Shown piece by piece: positions 23,893 through 33,960 of a stretch of 64,000 nucleotides of DNA (positions within the stretch are counted from its first letter, which is position 1; every line of letters begins with the position of its first letter). Below the pieces are notes generated by a model that worked only from the letters and a program-made list of their open reading frames with translations, searched no databases and had not been told where the DNA came from. The translations under genes and the position numbers were made by a program. This DNA comes from Talinum fruticosum (lineage: Eukaryota; Streptophyta; Magnoliopsida; Caryophyllales; Talinaceae), in assembly GCA_021018815.1 (NCBI GenBank), contig JAITYX010000025.1:4946001-5010000 (forward strand), read 5' to 3'.

Positions 23893-25103
23893 GTAAGCAA
23901 AAGGATCAAGGAAAAGGTATACAAAAAGCCGAAGAAAAATAGTTGGTTTCTCACCCAGGGAACCTTTCAAGATATCAAAATACCAGTTCATAATAAATTT
24001 CAAACCCTTATAAATTTCCCTCCTTTACCCTACAAAACTGCTGTCACAAATCCTACCGCTACCCATTACTATGTTAAATTTACGGAACATTTGTTTCTTA
24101 CAAATTATAAGTCCCCTCCATCCAATGATCTTTTCCAACAATTTATCCAACGAAGTTTTGGAAACCTCCATTTTCATACCGACGAGTCTACGAGTTTATT
24201 CTTGTAAATTTGCATTCAATTGACTTTACCCATATAAAAGACAGAACAAATCCCGACTACATATTTTATTCCAAGTCCATCATCCAACAAGTTATTGGCT
24301 CCCATGAGTGGAAGAATCCATTTGAAGAGAGACAATTTTTTATCCCCTATCAACCACAATCTTACAACTACAACGATTACAAAATGGCTTGGTATAGAGT
24401 ATTTCTTTATAAACCGGATGTCCACTCTCGGTTCATCAATTTTCATGACACTTGCAACTACAAACTTACCAAGTATGGTTTTATCATTGGTGGACCCTTT
24501 TGGTGCCACTTCCTCTATTTTTCCTACAAAAGCTAGAGAAGGATGGGATCAATAGCTCAAAGGCTCAACTTTTGATCCTATTGCAAAAGAAGTACAATTC
24601 TTTCGAACGTTCAATGATGCATGGATTTTTCGTTGGGAATACCGATTTCAAAATTACCTACGTAATCCTTATCCACTTTTAATGTTCCGTATCTACAAGG
24701 TTAGATGGTGGCTAAAGTATAAGACTACACTCGCAAGAAGTAGAATGTTCAACATTTTCTAAAGACAAAAATAAAGAAATATACATTGTTTAATCTACCA
24801 TAGGCTGAAGCATCAAAACCAAACAAGATTGAACCATCTCCTATTAATCCATCTCGCTCCGACAAAAAGGAAAATTCTTCAAGTACCAAAGGATCGCAAA
24901 AATCCTGTTCAAAAGGTCTATCACAAAAGCAACGTGATCTTTTAGAAATCCTTAAAGATGAACCTAAACTTCGAAAAATTATTTACGTAAGCTTACGACA
25001 CATGACAATTCGGACAGTGATGAGGATGCCGATTCAACAAGCATCTTCTACACACCCTGATCCATTTGGAGGTCCTTGTTCGCAAGACCCCTTTGAGACA
25101 TAA
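23889..25103 (+). pseudogene. virus 1 right copy: second ORF, start codon lost, broken
   Basis: The expected ATG, present in the left copy at 13079, is TTG at 23889-23891 here, within TTGA where the left copy has ATGA. The N-terminal segment is basic (Lys/Gln/Gly). A long open piece is at 24210-24536, rich in aromatic residues. The Ser/Lys-rich C-terminal part ends with a stop near 25101-25103. Function unknown. This ORF has no homologue that I recognise outside florendovirus-like genomes. Confidence 0.65.
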
Positions 25104-25726
25104 AAAATAAAAATAAAAATAAAAAGAGCTCGCAGGTCATCCCCGACAAAAGTAAGGGTCATTTTCTAACCTTTGTCATTTTGCAGGTATGAAAGAATCC
25201 TACCGAAATTCATCTAAAATTTGCGAAAAAGGACAAAGTTGGCTATAAAAAATTGTGACATAAAGATGAAAAGTCATGACAAAGAAGGAAGAAGCCAAGT
25301 AGTCTTTCAAAAAGAATTGTCAAAGTGTAACACAAAGACATAAAGAAGAAAAGGAAGGAACGTGATTTTGCGAAGCAATAGCATAAAGACATCATGACAA
25401 AGAAGGAAAAAGACAAGTAGTCTTTCAAAGATAATTGTCATTTCCTGCCAAAAGATGCTTTACATTTGTTATGTAAGGATGTATCTCTATTCGGAGAAAG
25501 CATAAATTTTTACGAGTGAGTTTAGATTCCACTAAAGTGTACTCGCTTCCTCTATATTTTGAAGACTAGTTTCAAATTTTCTTTAAGCAAGTTTTCTAAT
25601 TTCACGTGACAAATATTGTAAGTATTCTACTTACAATTTCGTATTTTATATTTTATAAAATTTAAAGTTTATTTATAATCATCTGTTATTATTTATTTAC
25701 TCATATTTTATTAAGTTTTACGTGAC

Positions 25727-25730
<4 letters not shown>
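25104..25730 (+). repeat. virus 1 right copy: terminal repeat of promoter and leader
   Basis: 25104-25450 corresponds to 11530-11889 of the left copy (complement). 25451-25730 repeats 18015-18290 as a direct repeat, ending in CGTGACTTTA at 25721-25730. The TATA position reads TTATGTAAG and so is weakened compared with 18034-18040. Confidence 0.8.

Positions 25731-25800
<70 letters not shown>
25731..25800. repeat. (AT)n microsatellite at right border of the viral dimer
   Basis: Pure AT dinucleotides directly follow the last viral base. The tract mirrors the one at 11131-11205. Confidence 0.9.
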
Positions 25801-25809
<9 letters not shown>

Positions 25810-26440
25810 TATAATATAATATATACGTAACCAATTGGAAGCTAAAAATTCTTTGAATGGGAAGAGAGGTAGATGCTTTATTGAGGGAGTTAGTAAGAAT
25901 AATTCTTTAACTTAACTCTCTCCTTCGATCATAGAGAAAATGAGTTACGAGAGCTTCCTTTGCACTCATCAGCAATGACGCGGCGGGCGGAGGTGCCACT
26001 TCAAGCATGGGCTCAACGTCGAGTCCCCCTTGGAAAGCAGATGAATCGGTGGAGGGCCCTTTCTCTCGTTCTTCTCCGGTCCGAAGGAACTTACCGAAGG
26101 AGAAGGGGTGGAACCTCCCAAGGAAAAGAAGAGGAACCTCCCTAAGAAGAAGTGAGGTTGTGCACCTCTACCCCTACACGAACTCCAAGCAAGCAAAATA
26201 CATAAGAGGAGCATCACTTAGGGACGACGACAAAGAAAATAGAGATTGCTCGTGAGGACCAAGAACTCGTATTACTTTCCGCACTTTCTGCGGCACTTCG
26301 CTATTCTCGAGCACTTCGTTGTTCTCGGGTCATCTATTTTCCTAAATTGATCCTTTCGTAATAGATTTAGTTATGTCAGCTCACTCTTGATAGGTTCGTG
26401 GGCGAGATCATTGAATTTTTATGTTGTCCACCTCTTTGTG
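25801..26440. other. CACTA interior, right; no gene recognised
   Basis: AT-rich sequence is followed by a comparatively GC-rich patch (25970-26240) with overlapping short ORFs on both strands, none with a recognisable domain. CCTCTACCCCTACACGAACT near 26164-26185 is similar to the hairpin arm at 26490-26520. I see no better explanation for this patch. Confidence 0.4.
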
Positions 26441-26630
26441 TATTCCTTTTCGGGAAGAAAGATGCGGTATTATGTTTTTATGACTATATTGCTTATTTGG
26501 AGTTCGTGTAGAGGTAGCATGGACTCGCAAATATGATGTATTATATTGTCCATGCTACCTCTACAACAATTCCAAACAAGTAATATAGTCATAAAAACAT
26601 AACACATCTCTCTTCCTGAAAAAGTAATAT
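26441..26630. repeat. hairpin with about 82-nt arms
   Basis: 26441-26523 pairs with 26549-26630 around a loop of about 25 nt. The arms share TTATGTTTTTATGACTATAT and GTAGAGGTAGCATGGA with few mismatches. The shape resembles a plant microRNA precursor or a small foldback element inside the CACTA transposon. Confidence 0.7.
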
Positions 26631-26749
26631 ACAAACAGGAAATTCTTGTATTACTAAAAATTCTTGTATTTATGTTGGAAAATTGAGGTCGTTGGTTTGT
26701 TGCTATGTAAGTTGTGATGTATTTTGGAGTTTATTTTGTACAGGAGGAC

Positions 26750-27043
26750 AAAAAATACAAAAAAAAAAGCTATTAAAAAAATACATACCTATTACAACTA
26801 TTCTTACATTACAACCATCGTCATAAGCCTAAAACAATTTGGCTTTCTAGGCAGGACCTATGACGACGATTCGTCAAATAGAACTGTTGTCATATGTAAA
26901 TATATAGGCACCTATGACAACGAGTATTACATGAGAACTATAGTTAAAAATGCTACATACAACGACGGCCCACATACACGACACCTATTAACCGTCGTTA
27001 AATGTCATTTTTAACCGTAGTTAAAAGTGATTCCTGTAGTGTG
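26750..27043 (-). repeat. CACTA right subterminal repeats and terminal inverted repeat
   Basis: Copies of the subterminal motif lie near 26815, 26870, 26885, 26960, 26988 and 27011, in both orientations. The terminus is CCTGTAGTG(TG). It is the inverted counterpart of 8520-8770, with more mismatches than expected for a young element. Confidence 0.8.
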
Positions 27044-27046
27044 AAA

Positions 27047-27195
27047 GTCTTGACCACATAAATTTCCTAGGGTAATTTAATTATTTTTCATCATGAAACT
27101 ATTCTTTTCATATTCATTGTCTTCATATTCATCTTTCGTGACAATTCACAATATTCCTTTGTGTTTTTTAATGCAAGGTCTAATGTTTCATTTCG
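27047..27195 (-). pseudogene. endogenous caulimovirid (virus 2): acidic linker fragment
   Basis: A short piece between the CACTA element and the Athila element. On the minus strand part of it reads as a Glu/Asp/Asn/Tyr-rich segment (DEYEDNEYEKNS), which fits the acidic region after the coat-protein zinc knuckle. It lies between the coat-protein piece (38820-39781) and the movement-protein piece (8081-8519) once the two transposons are set aside. The last 5 bases (CTAAG, 27196-27200) are the Athila target duplication. Confidence 0.5.
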
Positions 27196-27200
27196 CTAAG

Positions 27201-29981
27201 TGTTAAATCGTATTTTATACGTATTTTTAGTAGTTATTTAGTTTATATTATATAGTTTATTTTATCTAATTTATCCTATTTTGACTATTTATAGGTAATT
27301 ATCAAACAAAGTGGGGAAGAAAAGAAAAGATGTTAAAAGCGGATTTTTAACTACCGACAAGCGTTCAAGAAAAGACATGAAATCGGTCCATAAAAATAAT
27401 GTGTCATAAAATATTTATTTTATGACATGATATTTTTTAAAGTCTTAATTTGAAGAGGAGAGGGAAGATAATCATACTTCTAAACCTACTAGGACTCTTC
27501 CTTAGAGTTGGATGAGAAGAAAGAGGAACCAAACCTAGAACCTCACTAGCTATTTAGTAGCTACAAAGCCTTACGTGAAGAGCTCTTGGCCGGCTGTTCA
27601 TCATCCACTTCCTTCGCTGCCTAACTTCTTTCGCTGCCCATCTTTTCTTATCCACCATCATCATAATATTTCATACAATCCCATAATCATCTTCATCATC
27701 TTCAACGTCACAGGCCAGCCATCTACATCATTGCTAATCATCGCTGACCACATATCGGTAGTATTATTTAGTATTGTAATTTTTTACTAGTAAAAATTAA
27801 ATTTTTATTATTAGATTAAAACTAAAGATTATATTTTTATTTAGATTATGTGTTTTAAATTACATCATGTGTGAGTAGTTTTTTATACTTAGTATAATCT
27901 ACTTGAAACCATGTTAAATTATTTATTTTGAAACAAAGTTTTGATCTTTATTGTCTTATTGATTCAATCCATGATTCTATGATAAGTTGATTTTAATGTT
28001 TATGATTTTATGTCTAATTAATTAGAGTGCACACTAATTAGTTTTATACAAATTCATATGATTGTTTAAAGGGTTTAAGTACGTAATCGCTTGATCTTTT
28101 AGACATAAGTATCACCCTAATTAATTATGGATGGCTCATACCCATTTCTTTTAATTAGGAAATTATCATAGATCCTTCTAAATCAATTTGCTAGTAGATT
28201 GGTTATTAGGTGCTAGATGATATTTTTCTAATACTTAATGCTCTAATTTGATTAAATTCTAGTGCTAGTGCTAGGGTTATCAATATTAGTAGGGTTTATA
28301 TTAGGGCTAGGCCTAAGTAAACTAATATTTAAGGAAAAACGGGGAAGATCCGTTAGTGATTGTCTTCTATAGTTTAACTCATGGGTAGATCAATTTGTGT
28401 GTTAATGAGAAATAATAATTTGCATGGTGGATATAGATTATACTAAGGCTCTATTTGATTCTAAGAAAATAGGTTGGAAAGAAAATTTAAATGGAAAAAA
28501 AGTGATGAGGAAAAAAAGTTAAGAGGAAATTGATTCTTTTTCTTGTGTTTGGTTCAAGGAAAAAATAGAGGGAAAAAAATTATAATTCTTTTCCAACATC
28601 TTACCCATCCACCACATTATCATGGAGAGGAGAGAAAAATATTTAATAGTATTGATTAATTGAGAGGAGAAAGAAATTTTTTAATGTTCTTTCTTAATAG
28701 AAGTCTCTCTCTTTTCTCCATTTTTCTCTCTTTGTGAGTTTTTTCTTCCATTTTTCTCTCAATTTTGGAAGGAAAATATCATTAACTAAATTGACAAAAG
28801 TTTCCATGAGTTTTTCCATTAAACTTTTTTTCTCTCATTTTTCTTCAATTCAAACATGGGAAAGAAATTTATTTTCCACATTTGTTTTCTTTCCTTCTAA
28901 TTTTCTTAGAATCAAACGGAGCCTAAGTGTTTTTATAAATTTGATATCTTTGATAATTATTTGTTTGCTTTTTAGTTATTTTCTTGAGTTTGTTAATTTT
29001 TATTTATATATTTATAGTCTTTTATTATCAAATTAATTATTCCCCCCTAAAGATCAGTGTTTTAGGTTAGTTTTGTTAATTTTATCTTAGTTTAATTTTG
29101 AGTCTTTATATATTTTAATTTTCAGATTATTTTTCTGTCATTTTTTATTATTTTTGAGTCAGTTTGTTAGAAATTAGTTTAAAAATAGTTTCTTTTACTA
29201 TTTTTCGTGTTTTATCTTCTTTTAGAATTTAGATAGAGTCCTAGTTTTATGTGATTAAATTTTAGAATTTTTGGAATTAATTTGATAATTTTCAGATTTA
29301 ATTCTTGAATTTATTTACTGCAGGTTTTTAGTTAAATAATTTCGTAAATTCGATTTTAAATTTTATTTTTATATTTTTAGGGTCTGTTTAGGTCTAGAAA
29401 ATTAGTGTTATTATTCTAGATAATTTTAGTATTTATTTTCGTAATTAATTTAATGCAGAATTTTACTTATTTAATTTTCTGTATTAGAATTTGTTTATTT
29501 TCTGCTCTAGTTTTCTGTTTCAATTATTCTAAAAAATATAAAAAAAATATTTCTGGGTTATTATAAATTTTATATTCTATCTAGGTTATTTATTTATATT
29601 GTTAGACAATTTTCTGTTAATTTTAGTTATTAAATTCTGAGTTATTCTATGTTTTAATTTTCTGTTTAAGTTTTTATTTGATTTTCTGTTTTGAATTTTC
29701 CAGAATTAATTAGGATAGTTTCGTCAAATTTAGATTATCAGAATAAAGTTGCATAATTTCAAGTCTTTCTCATGATTAAATTTAGTAATTTAGTAGTTTA
29801 ATTTGAGTTGTTTGAGTTCTACAAAGTTAAACAAAATAACTAGAGTAGGAAGTTTAATTAGATTGAAAGTTTGATTTTTACATTATCTTTTCTCGTGGAT
29901 TCGATCCCTACTTTCTTATGCTATATTGTTAATTATAAGCCTAAGTAGTGGTTTAATTTGTAGCTGTACGACAAGCTAACA
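27201..29981 (+). repeat. Athila-like 5' LTR
   Basis: The LTR is TG...CA bounded (TGTTAAATCG ... GCTAACA). Compared with the 3' LTR it carries a MITE insertion (28447-28923) and lacks about 90 bp near 27590, where the 3' LTR has 36805-36895. That gap lies between two GGC(T/C)GG-like words, as expected for a small slippage deletion. Outside these changes the two LTRs differ by only scattered substitutions. Confidence 0.92.
28447..28923. mobile_element. MITE, Tourist/PIF-Harbinger-like, in the 5' LTR
   Basis: The termini GGCTCTATTTGATTCTAAGA and (reverse complement of the other end) GGCTCCGTTTGATTCTAAGA are inverted repeats. It is flanked by TAA on both sides (28444-28446 and 28924-28926), and the 3' LTR shows the empty site at 37769-37772. 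A 3-bp TAA/TTA duplication and a GGCTC(T/C)GTTTG-type end are typical of Tourist-like elements. It is 477 bp, with long T-rich and A-rich arms and no ORF of its own. Confidence 0.88.
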
Positions 29982-29986
29982 AATTT

Positions 29987-30003
29987 TGGCACCGTTGTCT
30001 GGG
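29987..30003 (+). promoter_or_regulatory. Athila-like primer-binding site
   Basis: TGGCACCGTTGTCTGGG starts 5 bases after the LTR. It resembles the complement of the plant tRNA-Asp 3' end (TGGCGCCGTTGCCGGGG) with a few C-to-T-type changes. Confidence 0.8.
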
Positions 30004-30196
30004 AAGAAAATAATAGTTGTTAGTTTTTATTTAATTTATATTTACTACTTTTATTACTTCTTTGGGACTTTAATAGTTTATTTTCATAGTTTATTTTTAT
30101 TTAGTGTTTTGTTTTATTTTAACAAGGAGCATACATTTGAAAAAGTTGAAAGCCAAGTGTTTTTAAATCTGTTTCGTAAGTTCCGAAATTATTGAG

Positions 30197-31370
30197 ATGA
30201 CTACTTTAGGTGAGCTTGCTGCACCTAACTTGGATACACAACTTCTACCTATCTCATATCCCGCATTGGACCGACCACTAAAATTGAACTCGGATTTTTA
30301 AATATGTTACCTAAATTTCATGGACTGCTCGGTGAGGACCCATATCGTCATATCAATGAGTTTATTATTACATGTTCCACTACGCAACTTGAGGGAATCA
30401 CCCAAGACCAAATTAAGTTAAGAGCTTTTCCCTTTTCACTTCAAGCATAAGGCTAAAGATTGGTTTTATTACCTACCCCCTGCAACATTCACTACATGGA
30501 CCGAAGTTCATAAAGCATTTTTAGATAATTTTTTTCCCGCATCTAGGATAGTGTCCATTAGAAAGGAAATTTGTGGTATTAAACAGATGACTCGGGGAGA
30601 CTTTTTCCGAATATTGGGAACGTTTAAATAAATTATGTACTAGTTGTCCCCAACATCAAAATTCCGAGCATTTATTGATTCAATATTTTTATGAAGGTTT
30701 ATTTCCAATAGATAGAAATATAGTAGATGTTACTAGTGGAGGGGTCTTGTTTAATAAGACTCCAGTTCAAGCTAGAGAATTGTTTAATATTATGGCCCAA
30801 AATACTCAACAATTTGGAATTGGAGATACCCAATTGAGGAATGTTAATGAGTTCAATTTAGGTCCATCTATAGAAACCCAATTGTCCCAAATTACTGTTA
30901 AATTGGTGAACAGAGAAGAAGTAGTAGTTTGTAGTATTTGTTGTTTAGAGGGTCATGTTACTAATTCATGCCCTACACAACAAAGAGAGCATGTGAATGC
31001 TGTTTTTTCCAACCAAGGTCAAATGAACTATAACCCATTCTCCAACACTTATGAAGAGTGGAGGGACTATCATAACCTTAGGTATGGATTTGAAGAAAAC
31101 CCCTAGAATTTGATCAATTGATTGCTCAGGACAAAACTAATTATCTTTTAGAGCAAATCATTAAGAAGATGGATGACCAGAAAAAGGAGACTCGACCTTA
31201 GGTTCCAAAGCTTAGATATGACCATTAAGCGGGTTCAAGAGAGACAGACTGCCAATGTTACCATAATTAGTAACCTGCAAGCCCAAATACAATCTCAACC
31301 TTTCCAAGATCCAAAAGAAAATGTGAGTGTCATAACACTTAGTAGGGGAAAGAGTTGGAGGAACCTATGA
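30197..31370 (+). pseudogene. Athila-like gag, broken
   Basis: The first ATG after the primer-binding site is at 30197 and gives 34 codons before a stop. The retrotransposon gag domain follows in pieces: PKFHGLLGEDPYRHINEF near 30310, a frameshift near 30445, then AKDWFYYLPPATFTTW near 30455 and FFPASRIVSIRKEICGI near 30530. An open segment 30675-31106 carries the zinc knuckle CSICCLEGHVTNSC near 30930-30972. The tail (31173-31370) is a Gln-rich segment with heptad-like character. Gag would form the virus-like particle and bind RNA. Confidence 0.85.
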
Positions 31371-31499
31371 AAAACATAAAGGTAGAGCCGGAATTAAAGG
31401 TTAAGGAATCTAAACTTGACCAAAATAAAGATGACGCCTCTAATGTTAAGGAAATACGTGAAAATAAAAAGATCTTTACAAGCCTATCCCACCTTTTCC

Positions 31500-32400
31500 T
31501 AGTACATTAATAAGCACAACTCCTACGATAGACGAGGCAAATGAAGATATCATAGAAATATCTAGGAAGGCAGAAATCAACATTCCTCTCCTAGATGCCA
31601 TTAAACAAGTTCCTTGTTATGCTAAATTTCTTAAGGAGCTTTGTACTTCTAAAAGAAAATTAAAAGGAAATGAGAAGATAAACGTGGGGAGAATACATCT
31701 GTCTGTTTTTCAAAAGAAGCTCCCTCCTAAATGTAAGGACCCAGGTGTGTTCTCTGTCCCTTGTAAGATTGGAAACCTATACTTTGATAGAGCCATGCTT
31801 GATTTAGGTGCCTCTATTAACGTGATGCCTTGGTCTATTTATGATAAACTAAATTTGGGAGAGTTGAAGAAAACTGGGCTAGTAATTCGGTTGGCTGATA
31901 GGAGTAGTACTTATCCGGATGGAGTCTTAGAGGATGTCTTAGTCCAAGTCAATGAGCTTATTTTTCCTACTGATTTTTATGTATTGGACATGGGTAATGC
32001 ATGCCACGACATTCCTATTTTGTTTGGTAGACAATTTCTTAAAACATCTAGGACAAAAATAGATCCGCATGGGGAACATTGACTATGGAATTTGATGGTG
32101 ATGTTATTAAGTTCAATATTTTTGATGCCCTGAGATTTCCTACGGATGTGAATTATGTTTGTGCACTTGATACAATTGATGAATTGTCCCAAGAAGTTTA
32201 TGATTTGTCTCAAGAAGATGAATTGTTAACTGTGATTACCAAAGGGTTGGATCATTTTGTATTTCATGCTATACCCTATCATGTTAACTCAGGACTAGTA
32301 GATAGCATAGAGTCTTTATTACAGTTGCAAGTAATGGAAAGACCTAGTATGATAGAGCTGCCTGTAAATCATGAAAAGTTGCTACCCTCTCGTGTTCCCC
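31500..32400 (+). pseudogene. Athila-like aspartic protease, broken
   Basis: The open segment 31684-32082 contains the retropepsin-like active site MLDLGASINVMPWSIYDKL, where Asp-Leu-Gly replaces the classic Asp-Ser-Gly as in other plant gypsy elements, and the second half ILFGRQFLKTSRTKID. A shift near 32080 moves the frame, and MTMEFDGDVIKFNIFDALRF follows in the next segment to 32411. The protease would cleave Gag-Pol. Confidence 0.87.
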
Positions 32401-32410
32401 CCCAAAATTA

Positions 32411-33570
32411 GATTTGAAACCATTTAGGAGATAATGAGACTTTACCTGTTATAATTTCTAATGCACTAACACTTGAACAAGAAGATAAGCTTATTAAGGT
32501 GCTTAGAGAACATAGTGAAGCATTAGGGTGGACTTTAGCAAACCCGAAAGGGCTCATCCCAACATTGTGTTCACATAAAATCACATTAGAGTTAGAGGTT
32601 AAGCCTAAGAGAGACCCTCAACGGAGACTAAACCCACCTATGATGGAGGTAGTGCAAAAAGAAATTCTTAAGTGGATAGATGCTGGAGTGATCTACCCCA
32701 TAGCTCAATCTGAATAGGTTAGTCCGATTCATCTAGTTCCTAAAAAGGGGGTACAACAGTAGTACAAAATAAGGAAGATGAACTAGTCCTTATTAGAGTC
32801 CAGAGTGGCTGGAGAGTGTGCATTGACTATAGAAAATTGAACAAAGCCACAAAGAAAGATCATTTTCCCTTGCCTTTTATGGACCAAATGTTAGAAAGAT
32901 TAGTTGGGAAAACACATTATTGTTTTCTAGATGGGTATTCAGGGTATATTCAAGTCCCTATAACTCCTAAAGATCGGGAAAAGACCACTTTTACATGTCG
33001 TTTTGGCACTTATTCTTTTAGGAGAATGCCTTTTGGTTTATGTCATGCTCCTGCTACATTTCAAAGATGTATGATGAGTATCTTTTCTGAGTTTATCACC
33101 AAAATTATGGAAGTTTTCATGGATGATTTTACTGTGCATGGTGATTCATTTGATGAGTGCTTACATCATCTTACTTTAGTACTTAGGCGTTGCATTGAAA
33201 CTAATTTGGTACTTAATTTTAAAAAGTTTCATTTCATGGTTGAACAAGGGGTCGTATTGGGGCAAGTTGTGTCATCGAAGGATTTAGAGGTTGACAAGGC
33301 AAAAGTAGACATTATTCAATCTTTACCTTATCCCAAATGTGTGAATGATGTAAGATCATTTTTAGGTCATGTTGGATTTTATAGGAGATTTATTAAAGAC
33401 TTCTCAAAGATAGGCTCTCCTTTATGTGCTTTACTTGCAAAAGATGCTAAATTTGATTTTCATGAGGAATGTAAGAGGGCGTTTGATAAATTGAGGTTAA
33501 AATTGACCATTACTCCTATTGTGCAACCTCCTAACCGAGCCTTACCTTTTGAGTTAATGTGTGATGCTAG
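32411..33570 (+). pseudogene. Athila-like reverse transcriptase, broken
   Basis: The N-terminal part at 32499-32717 has an SHKITLELEVKPKRDPQRRL block and ends at a stop (TAG at 32715). The main part 32816-33570 is open and carries VCIDYRKLNKATKKDHFPLP, FLDGYSGYIQ, FRRMPFGLCHAPATFQRCM and the catalytic FMDDFTVHG box near 33115-33141, where FMDD replaces the usual YxDD. Stops near 32715 and 32760 disrupt the frame. These motifs are those of Athila-type gypsy RT. Confidence 0.9.
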
Positions 33571-33960
33571 TAATAAGGCGATGAGTGGTCGTTCTAGGTC
33601 AAAAAGTAGGGAGGATACCTCATGTAATTCATTATGCTTCTAGAACTCTTGACCAAGCACAATGTAACTATACCACAACAGAAAAGGAAATTTATGCTAT
33701 TGTTTTTGCTCTTGAAAAGTTTCGTCCTTATCTCGCTAGGTGTGAAAGTTACTGTTTATACCGATCATTCTCGCTATTAAATATCTGTTGAATAAGAACG
33801 ACTCTAAACCCAGGTTGATTAGATGGGTCTTATTACTCCAAGAATTTGAAATAGTTTTTAAAAACAAGTGAGGAGCTGAAAACTTAGTCGCAGAGCATCC
33901 GAGTAGGCTAGAAAATGAGGAAAGTAGTGACCCTTTCAGTGATTGTTTTCCTGATGAGAC
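33571..33960 (+). pseudogene. Athila-like RNase H, broken
   Basis: ELMCDASNKAM (first catalytic Asp) near 33549 closes the RT segment. A frameshift near 33595 moves to another frame with [20 protein letters not shown] and [18 protein letters not shown] (33615-33730), and a further shift follows near 33745. The tail toward 33960 (ENLVAEHPSRLEN-like) is in yet another frame. It matches gypsy RNase H. Confidence 0.82.

Larger units (their letters stand above)
18019..25730 (+). mobile_element. endogenous pararetrovirus (virus 1), right copy, longer than one genome
   Basis: A full set of florendovirus-like domains on the plus strand: promoter and leader, primer-binding site, movement protein, coat protein, protease, RT, RNase H, second ORF, then the promoter and leader again (about 25451-25730 repeats 18019-18290). 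The terminal redundancy means a bit more than one genome equivalent was captured. Like the left copy it ends at CGTGACTTTA next to (TA)n. Coding regions contain stops and frameshifts throughout, so this is a fossil. Confidence 0.87.
8520..27043. mobile_element. CACTA (En/Spm) DNA transposon, probably non-autonomous, carrying a viral insertion
   Basis: The left end begins CACTACTACATAAACTAC and continues TTTTAACGACGG. The right end, reverse-complemented, begins CAC-ACTACAGGAATCAC then TTTTAACTACGG. Both ends carry subterminal copies of ACGACGGTT and its complement, the hallmark of CACTA elements. With the right end placed at 27043 the flanks are AAA at 8517-8519 and AAA at 27044-27046, a plausible 3-bp target duplication. 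With the canonical TAGTG end at 27041 no duplication is seen. No transposase ORF is visible. Without the viral block 11214-25730 the element would be about 4 kb. It interrupts virus 2. Confidence 0.8.

Noticed and set aside
25960..26255. GC-rich overlapping ORFs inside the CACTA element as possible transposase exons
   Set aside because: No DDE or zinc-finger motif and all three frames are equally open, so I treat it as non-coding.
27575..27790. ORF in the Athila 5' LTR
   Set aside because: It is LTR sequence; the 3' LTR counterpart does not keep the same frame.
28734..29036. Phe/Ser-rich ORF on the plus strand
   Set aside because: It is produced by the T-rich arm of the MITE and adjoining LTR.
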